A stretch of DNA of 64,000 nt from positions 806,001 to 870,000 of the forward strand of contig CAWGPF010000001.1 in assembly GCA_963824395.1 (NCBI GenBank). The letters run 5' to 3'. Source of the DNA: 13-2-20CM-66-19 sp963824395 (GTDB lineage: Bacteria > Pseudomonadota > Gammaproteobacteria > Steroidobacterales > Steroidobacteraceae). The notes beneath the pieces are model-generated. The model had not been told where the DNA came from, made no database searches, and worked only from the letters and a program-made list of their open reading frames with translations. The translations under genes and the position numbers were made by a program. Of the stretch, positions 59,951 through 64,000 are shown piece by piece. Position 1 is the first letter of the stretch; each line of letters begins with the position of its first letter.

Positions 59951-60678
59951 CAGCGGTTGCTGCCGGAGCGCGGCGTGACGCGGTCCAGAAGCAGTCGGCC
60001 GCCGCGCTGCCGCCACAGGCGCAAGCCACCCTTGAAGGCATTGCGGTTGTCGCCCAGGCGCGCACCAGCCGGCAGGCGCTTCAGGCGCGCAGCGTTGCCG
60101 CCGCCGAGCACCACGTAGTCGACCTCGAACGCCCGTCGCAGCTGCTCGACGACCTCGTGCACGCTCTGGCGCCATTTCCCGTTGCCGCGCAGCCGGCGGC
60201 CGCGCTCGCCGAGGTAATCCTCGTAGCTGAGGCCCTTGCGGTAGCTGACATGCCCGAGCTCGGTGGGCTCGATGATGCCATCGATGATCAGCGTCACCCC
60301 GAGCCCGGTACCGAGCCCGAGAAACAGCATGCGCCCGCCGCTGTAGCTGCCAATGGCCTGCATGACGGCGTCGTTGACGATGCGCACCGGCTTACCGAGC
60401 GCACGCGCGAAGTCGTAACCGACCCAGCCCCTGCCGAGATTGTGCGGCTCGGCGGCGATCCGATCATGAAACACGACGCCCGGGTAGCCGATGGAGACCG
60501 CATCGTAAGTGAGGTGCGGCGCCAGACGTTTCAGCTCGCGCACCAGGAGGCCGGGTGTCAGCTTCGGCCCCGAATCGAACTTCACCTCGGCACCGCGCGC
60601 ATCGACGCGGAACTTCACGTGCGTGCCGCCGACGTCGATGACGAGAATGCGTCGCGGAGTCCGGGGGATGGCGGCCAT
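59950..60678 (-). CDS. ROK-fold glucokinase (polyphosphate-glucokinase-like)
   Basis: A 242-residue sugar kinase. The phosphate-1 loop is DVGGTHVKFRV, the catalytic acid is in RIVNDAVMQAIG, the phosphate-2 loop is LFLGLGTGLGVTLI, and ELGHVS gives the sugar-binding Glu/His. It lacks the CxCGxxGCxE zinc motif of standard ROK kinases and resembles polyphosphate/ATP glucokinases in this and in length. ATP or polyphosphate use cannot be decided by eye. First gene of an operon with glucoamylase and DUF4184. Confidence 0.83.
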   Translation of the reverse strand: MAAIPRTPRRILVIDVGGTHVKFRVDARGAEVKFDSGPKLTPGLLVRELKRLAPHLTYDAVSIGYPGVVFHDRIAAEPHNLGRGWVGYDFARALGKPVRIVNDAVMQAIGSYSGGRMLFLGLGTGLGVTLIIDGIIEPTELGHVSYRKGLSYEDYLGERGRRLRGNGKWRQSVHEVVEQLRRAFEVDYVVLGGGNAARLKRLPAGARLGDNRNAFKGGLRLWRQRGGRLLLDRVTPRSGSNR

Positions 60679-60760
60679 GCGCTGCAGATTCTGGCCTTAA
60701 TCAGCGGCTTTGACTATCCATCCTTCGACGGACGCAGGCGCTCTGTAGCACCCGCGCGCC

Positions 60761-62470
60761 TCAGAACAGGCCCGTGATACGCCCCTGGTCATCCACGTCG
60801 ATGGAGTTGGCGGCCGGCACCTTGGGCAGACCCGGCATCGTCATGATGTCACCGCAGATCATGATCACGAACTCGGCGCCGGCCGCCAGGCGCACCTCGC
60901 GGACACTGACGATGTGCCCTTCCGGCGCCCCCCGCAGCTTCGGATCGGTCGAGAAGGAGTACTGGGTCTTGGCGACGCACACCGGGTAGTGGCCATAGCC
61001 ACTGTCCTGCAGCTGCTGGATCTGGCTGCGCACCTTTGCGTCTGCGGTGATGTCGGCCGCACGGTAGATCTTGGTGGCGATCGCCTTCATCTTGTCCCAC
61101 AGGCTCGCACCGTCCTCGTAGACGAAATGAAACCCGCTCGGCTCACCGCACAGGCGGATCACCTCGCGGCCGAGCTCCAGCGCGCCTTTGCCGCCCTCGG
61201 CGAAGTGGGTGGCGGAGATCACGCGCACGCCCTTGGCGGCGAAGCGCTCGATGAGCAGCTTGATCTCGCGGTCGGTGTCCTCACTGCGGCGGTTGATGCT
61301 CACCACGCACTGCAGACCATAGTTGTGACGCACGTTGTCGATGTGGCGCTCGAGATTGACGCTGCCCTTCTCAAGCGCCGCCAGGTTCTCGTTCTTGAGG
61401 TCCGCAAGTTCCACGCCGCCGTGGTACTTCAGCGCCCGTATGGTGGCGACGACCACCGCGGCGCTCGGCTTCAGACCCGCCTTGCGGCACTTGATGTCGA
61501 CAAACTTCTCCGCCCCGAGGTCCGCGCCGAAACCGGCCTCAGTCACCACGTAGTCTGCCAGCCGCAGCGCAGCGCGGGTCGCGATCACGGAGTTGCAGCC
61601 GTGCGCGATGTTGGCGAACGGCCCGCCATGGATGAACGCCGGATTGTTCTCGAGCGTCTGCACGAGGTTCGGCGCCAGCGCGCTCTTCAGCAGCGCCGTC
61701 ATGGCCCCGTGAGCCTTGAGGTCACGCGCCAGGATCGGGTGCCGGTCGGGACGGTAGCCCACGACGATGCGCCCGAGGCGCTCCTTCAGGTCCTTGAGGC
61801 TCGTGGCGAGGCACAGGATCGCCATCACCTCGGAAGCCACCACGATGTCGAAGCCGTCCTCGCGTGGCACGCCGTTACCGGTGCCACCGAGCCCGATCAC
61901 GATATGGCGCAGCGCGCGGTCGTTGACGTCGACCACGCGGCGCCAGGTGACGCGGCGCACGTCGAAGCCAAGCTCGTTGCCCTGCTGGATATGGTTGTCG
62001 ATGAGGGCGGCGAGCAGATTGTTGGCGAGCGCAATGGCGGCGAAGTCGCCGGTGAAATGCAGGTTGATGTCCTCCATCGGCACGACCTGCGAGTAGCCGC
62101 CACCGGCAGCACCGCCCTTCATGCCAAACACCGGCCCCAGTGCCGGCTCGCGCAGGCACACGATGGCACGCTTGCCGAGCTGGTTGAGGGCATCCCCGAG
62201 CCCGACCGTCGTGGTCGTCTTGCCCTCCCCGGCCGGGGTGGGGGAAATCGCGGTCACCAGGATGAGCTTGCCCTCGGGGCGCTCGTCGAGCTTGGCGAGG
62301 TAATCGAGCGAGATCTTCGCCTTGTAGTGGCCATACGGCTCGAGACTGTCTTCGGGAATCCCCAGGCGCTCGCGCGCCAGCGGCGTGATGGGCTTGAGTT
62401 TTGCCCGCTGCGCGATCTCGATGTTGCTCGGAACCGGGCTGGCGTGGGTGTCACTGGGCTTCGCAGACAT
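60761..62470 (-). CDS. fhs: Formate-tetrahydrofolate ligase
   Basis: A 569-residue one-carbon enzyme that makes 10-formyl-THF from formate, ATP and THF. Visible motifs are TAISPTPAGEGKTTTTVGLGDAL (ATP loop), REPALGPVFGMKGGAAGGGYSQVVPMEDINLHFTGD, EAGFGADLGAEKFVDIKCR, and KTQYSFSTDPKLRGAPEGH near the end. Length and motif order are standard. ATG 62470 lacks a clear ribosome site; AAAAC precedes it. Divergent from hemJ. It lets serine or glycine carbon, or formate from other pathways, feed purine and methyl synthesis. Confidence 0.96.
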   Translation of the reverse strand: MSAKPSDTHASPVPSNIEIAQRAKLKPITPLARERLGIPEDSLEPYGHYKAKISLDYLAKLDERPEGKLILVTAISPTPAGEGKTTTTVGLGDALNQLGKRAIVCLREPALGPVFGMKGGAAGGGYSQVVPMEDINLHFTGDFAAIALANNLLAALIDNHIQQGNELGFDVRRVTWRRVVDVNDRALRHIVIGLGGTGNGVPREDGFDIVVASEVMAILCLATSLKDLKERLGRIVVGYRPDRHPILARDLKAHGAMTALLKSALAPNLVQTLENNPAFIHGGPFANIAHGCNSVIATRAALRLADYVVTEAGFGADLGAEKFVDIKCRKAGLKPSAAVVVATIRALKYHGGVELADLKNENLAALEKGSVNLERHIDNVRHNYGLQCVVSINRRSEDTDREIKLLIERFAAKGVRVISATHFAEGGKGALELGREVIRLCGEPSGFHFVYEDGASLWDKMKAIATKIYRAADITADAKVRSQIQQLQDSGYGHYPVCVAKTQYSFSTDPKLRGAPEGHIVSVREVRLAAGAEFVIMICGDIMTMPGLPKVPAANSIDVDDQGRITGLF

Positions 62471-62547
62471 GTTTTTATGCCGTGGGTGCTCGTCGCGGGG
62501 CGGCCATGCTATCAGAGCGCGAACCTCCCGCGCAGGCTCAGGTTGGC

Positions 62548-62553
62548 TACAAT
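62548..62553 (+). promoter_or_regulatory. -10-like TACAAT immediately before hemJ
   Basis: TACAAT ends eight bases before the hemJ ATG, and no ribosome site is visible. If used as a -10 element, transcription would start at about the A of the ATG, giving a leaderless mRNA. No good -35 is seen. Confidence 0.35.
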
Positions 62554-62561
62554 CGGCGCCG

Positions 62562-62975
62562 ATGCTGTGGCTCAAGGCGTTTCACGTGGTGTTCGTGGTG
62601 ACCTGGTTCGCGGGCCTCTTCTATCTGCCGCGCCTGTACGTTTATCACGCAGCGACCACCGACACGCTCTCGCTGGCGCGCTTCATAGTCATGGAGCGCC
62701 GGCTGTTCTTCATCATGACGCTCGGCGCGCTCGTGGCGGTGCTGTTCGGCATTGCCATGGTGAGCGCCTCACCCGCTTACCTCGAGCTCGGTTGGCTGCG
62801 CGCGAAGCTGCTCCTGGTGGCAGGGCTCGTGGGCTACCACGCGTGGTGCTACCGGCTGATGCTGGATCTGCGTGCCGGCCGGCCGCCGCGCACGCAGCGC
62901 TGGTACCGCCTCTTCAACGAGGTGCCGGCGCTGTTCCTGATCGCGATCGTGGTACTGGCGGTCGTCAAGCCCTGA
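62562..62975 (+). CDS. hemJ: HemJ-type protoporphyrinogen IX oxidase
   Basis: A 137-residue four-helix membrane protein that oxidises protoporphyrinogen IX to protoporphyrin IX in heme synthesis. It starts WLKAFHVVFVVTWFAGLFYLPRLYVYH, with the conserved His and the later Tyr/His. Then come ERRLFFIMTLGALVAVLFG, LRAKLLLVAGLVGYHAWC with a conserved Lys/His, and FNEVPALFLIAIVVLAVVKP. Length is that of the family. ATG 62562 gives the usual N-terminus; upstream codons lie in the spacer. Confidence 0.9.
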   Translation: MLWLKAFHVVFVVTWFAGLFYLPRLYVYHAATTDTLSLARFIVMERRLFFIMTLGALVAVLFGIAMVSASPAYLELGWLRAKLLLVAGLVGYHAWCYRLMLDLRAGRPPRTQRWYRLFNEVPALFLIAIVVLAVVKP

Positions 62976-63005
62976 GCGCGCGGCGCCGCAGCGGGCCGCG
63001 CGATC

Positions 63006-64000
63006 TCACCAGATGCGCACGCGCTCCTCGGGGGCGATATACATCTTGTCGCCCGGCTTTACGTCAAAGGCTTCGTACCAGACATCGATGTTGGGCAGCG
63101 GGCCGTTGACGCGGAAGCGCGACGGACTGTGCACGTCGGACATCACCAGTTCGCGCAGCGAGCCGTCGCGGTACTTCTCGCGCCACACCTGGGCGTAGGC
63201 GAGGAAGAAGCGCTGGTCGCCGCTGAGGCCGTCGATCACGGGTGCCGGCTTGCCCTTGAGCGAGATCAGGTAGGCCTCGTGCGCCATGTTGAGGCCGCCC
63301 AAGTCTCCGATGTTCTCACCGATGGTATTGGCACCGGAGACGTGCAGGCCGGGTAGCGCCTCGAAGCCTGAGAACTCCTTGATGAGCTTGTCCTTGCGCA
63401 GCTCGAACACCTGCGCATCCTGCGCCGTCCACCAGTCCTTCATGGCGCCGTCGGGCCCGAACTTGCGTCCCTGGTCATCGAAGCCATGGCCCATCTCGTG
63501 CCCGATAACCGCACCGATGGCCCCGTAATTCACGGCAGCGTCCGCGTTGGGGTCGAAGAACGGCGGCTGCAGGATCGCGGCCGGAAACACGATCTCGTTG
63601 TTGAGCGGGTTGTAGTAGGCGTTGATCTCCTGCGGGGTCATGCCCCACTCGCTGCGATCCACCGGCTTGTCGATGCGCGCGACCTGGTAGTCCCACCACC
63701 ATTGCGAGGCGCGGCGGGCATTGCCCACCGGGTCATCGGCCCTGACGACCAGCGCAGAGTAGTCCTTCCAGTTGTCCGGGTAGCCGATCTTCGGCGTGAA
63801 ACTCGCAAGCTTCTCGTGGGCACGCGTCTTGGTCTCGGGCGTCATCCAGTCGAGCGCGTCGATGCGCTGGCTCAAGGCGGCGCGCAGGTCCGCCACCAGC
63901 TGCTGCATCTTGGCCTTGGAGTCGGGTGGGAAGTACTCGGCGACATACAGCCGCCCGACCGCCTCCCCGACCGCGCCATCGACCGCGTCCACCCCCCGCT
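63006..64000 (-). CDS. M13 family zinc metallopeptidase, N-terminal part outside the window
   Basis: The C-terminal 331 residues of a neprilysin/PepO-type endopeptidase; the frame is open to the right end, so the start is missing. NAYYNPLNNEIVFPAAILQPPFFD precedes the zinc box IGHEMGHGFDDQGR, and GENIGDLGGLNMAHEAY supplies the third ligand. The end SPSRFRVNGPLPNIDVWYEAFDVKPGDKMYI and the final RIW are typical. Such enzymes are usually exported or membrane-anchored and cut oligopeptides, which fits the peptidase-rich window. Confidence 0.93.
   Translation of the reverse strand, partial: RGVDAVDGAVGEAVGRLYVAEYFPPDSKAKMQQLVADLRAALSQRIDALDWMTPETKTRAHEKLASFTPKIGYPDNWKDYSALVVRADDPVGNARRASQWWWDYQVARIDKPVDRSEWGMTPQEINAYYNPLNNEIVFPAAILQPPFFDPNADAAVNYGAIGAVIGHEMGHGFDDQGRKFGPDGAMKDWWTAQDAQVFELRKDKLIKEFSGFEALPGLHVSGANTIGENIGDLGGLNMAHEAYLISLKGKPAPVIDGLSGDQRFFLAYAQVWREKYRDGSLRELVMSDVHSPSRFRVNGPLPNIDVWYEAFDVKPGDKMYIAPEERVRIW

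Noticed and set aside
57590..60175. Glucoamylase frame extended upstream to 861 residues
   Set aside because: The extension overlaps the ROK kinase gene and has no family similarity; the ATG at 59950 gives a normal N-terminus.
60914..63109. Very long open frame (731 codons) opposite fhs, and similar ones at 43914-46103, 37557-39896 and 5055-6812
   Set aside because: They lie exactly antisense to well-recognised genes, are rich in Arg/His/Asp/Val low-complexity, and match no family. High GC makes long antisense frames common.

Overview
The window is about 64 kb of GC-rich, densely coded DNA from a Gram-negative heterotroph, most likely a gammaproteobacterium of the Nevskiales/Steroidobacterales type. 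That placement is an inference. It rests on outer-membrane barrels, lipoproteins, a GlyGly-CTERM-type tail, three secreted DUF885 proteins, steroid-ring oxygenases, and a glyoxylate shunt under an ScfR/RamB-type regulator. There is no rRNA operon, CRISPR array, intact transposase or intact prophage. Both ends cut through genes: a polyprenyl synthase at the left and an M13 peptidase at the right.

Left part (1-8.9 kb): ispB-like gene, a secreted amidohydrolase, then tRNA-Pro(CGG) with a good promoter. The tRNA is followed by a scar region with two gene relics, the first codons of a serine recombinase and the tail of a cupin. Between them lies a secreted 'NTAxG' repeat protein ending in a peptidase-S74 chaperone domain. 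Next come steroid-type genes: an extradiol dioxygenase (HsaC-like) and a flavin hydroxylase (HsaA-like), divergent from a Rieske oxygenase (KshA-like). A prolyl-hydroxylase-like protein follows.

8.9-27 kb: an envelope and secretion region. It has a DUF885 protein; a cupredoxin/metallophosphoesterase operon facing an ECF sigma/anti-sigma operon; two small membrane proteins; DUF3617 and META proteins; a subtilase-fold protease beside a convergent sedolisin; an outer-membrane barrel; a DUF4136 lipoprotein; a DedA-rhodanese fusion; a 944-residue Ig-repeat/propeller lipoprotein; and an orphan ParA. The ECF intergenic region carries GGAATAAA-N14-GGTC once on each strand with identical spacing. This is the clearest new regulatory signal in the window.

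27-42.5 kb: stress and central metabolism. Genes are a ferritin-like protein, glutathione peroxidase, a PanE-family reductase, SlyD, a transglycosylase-like protein, an esterase, methylmalonate-semialdehyde dehydrogenase, DctA, isocitrate lyase and malate synthase. The last two are divergent from their likely regulator across a 106-bp operator region.

42.5-64 kb: branched-chain 2-oxoacid dehydrogenase E1alpha-E1beta-E2 with no E3 nearby, SUI1/YciH, a methyltransferase, two more DUF885 proteins around a MoeB-rhodanese protein, a LOG-family protein, a PIG-L deacetylase, a phospholipase D-type synthase, and a CAP protein. The end holds a translationally coupled ROK kinase-glucoamylase pair, formate-THF ligase, HemJ and the partial M13 peptidase. 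The metabolic genes together suit growth on fatty acids, steroids, amino acids and peptides: acyl-CoA and acetyl-CoA feed the glyoxylate shunt, while secreted peptidases supply substrates.
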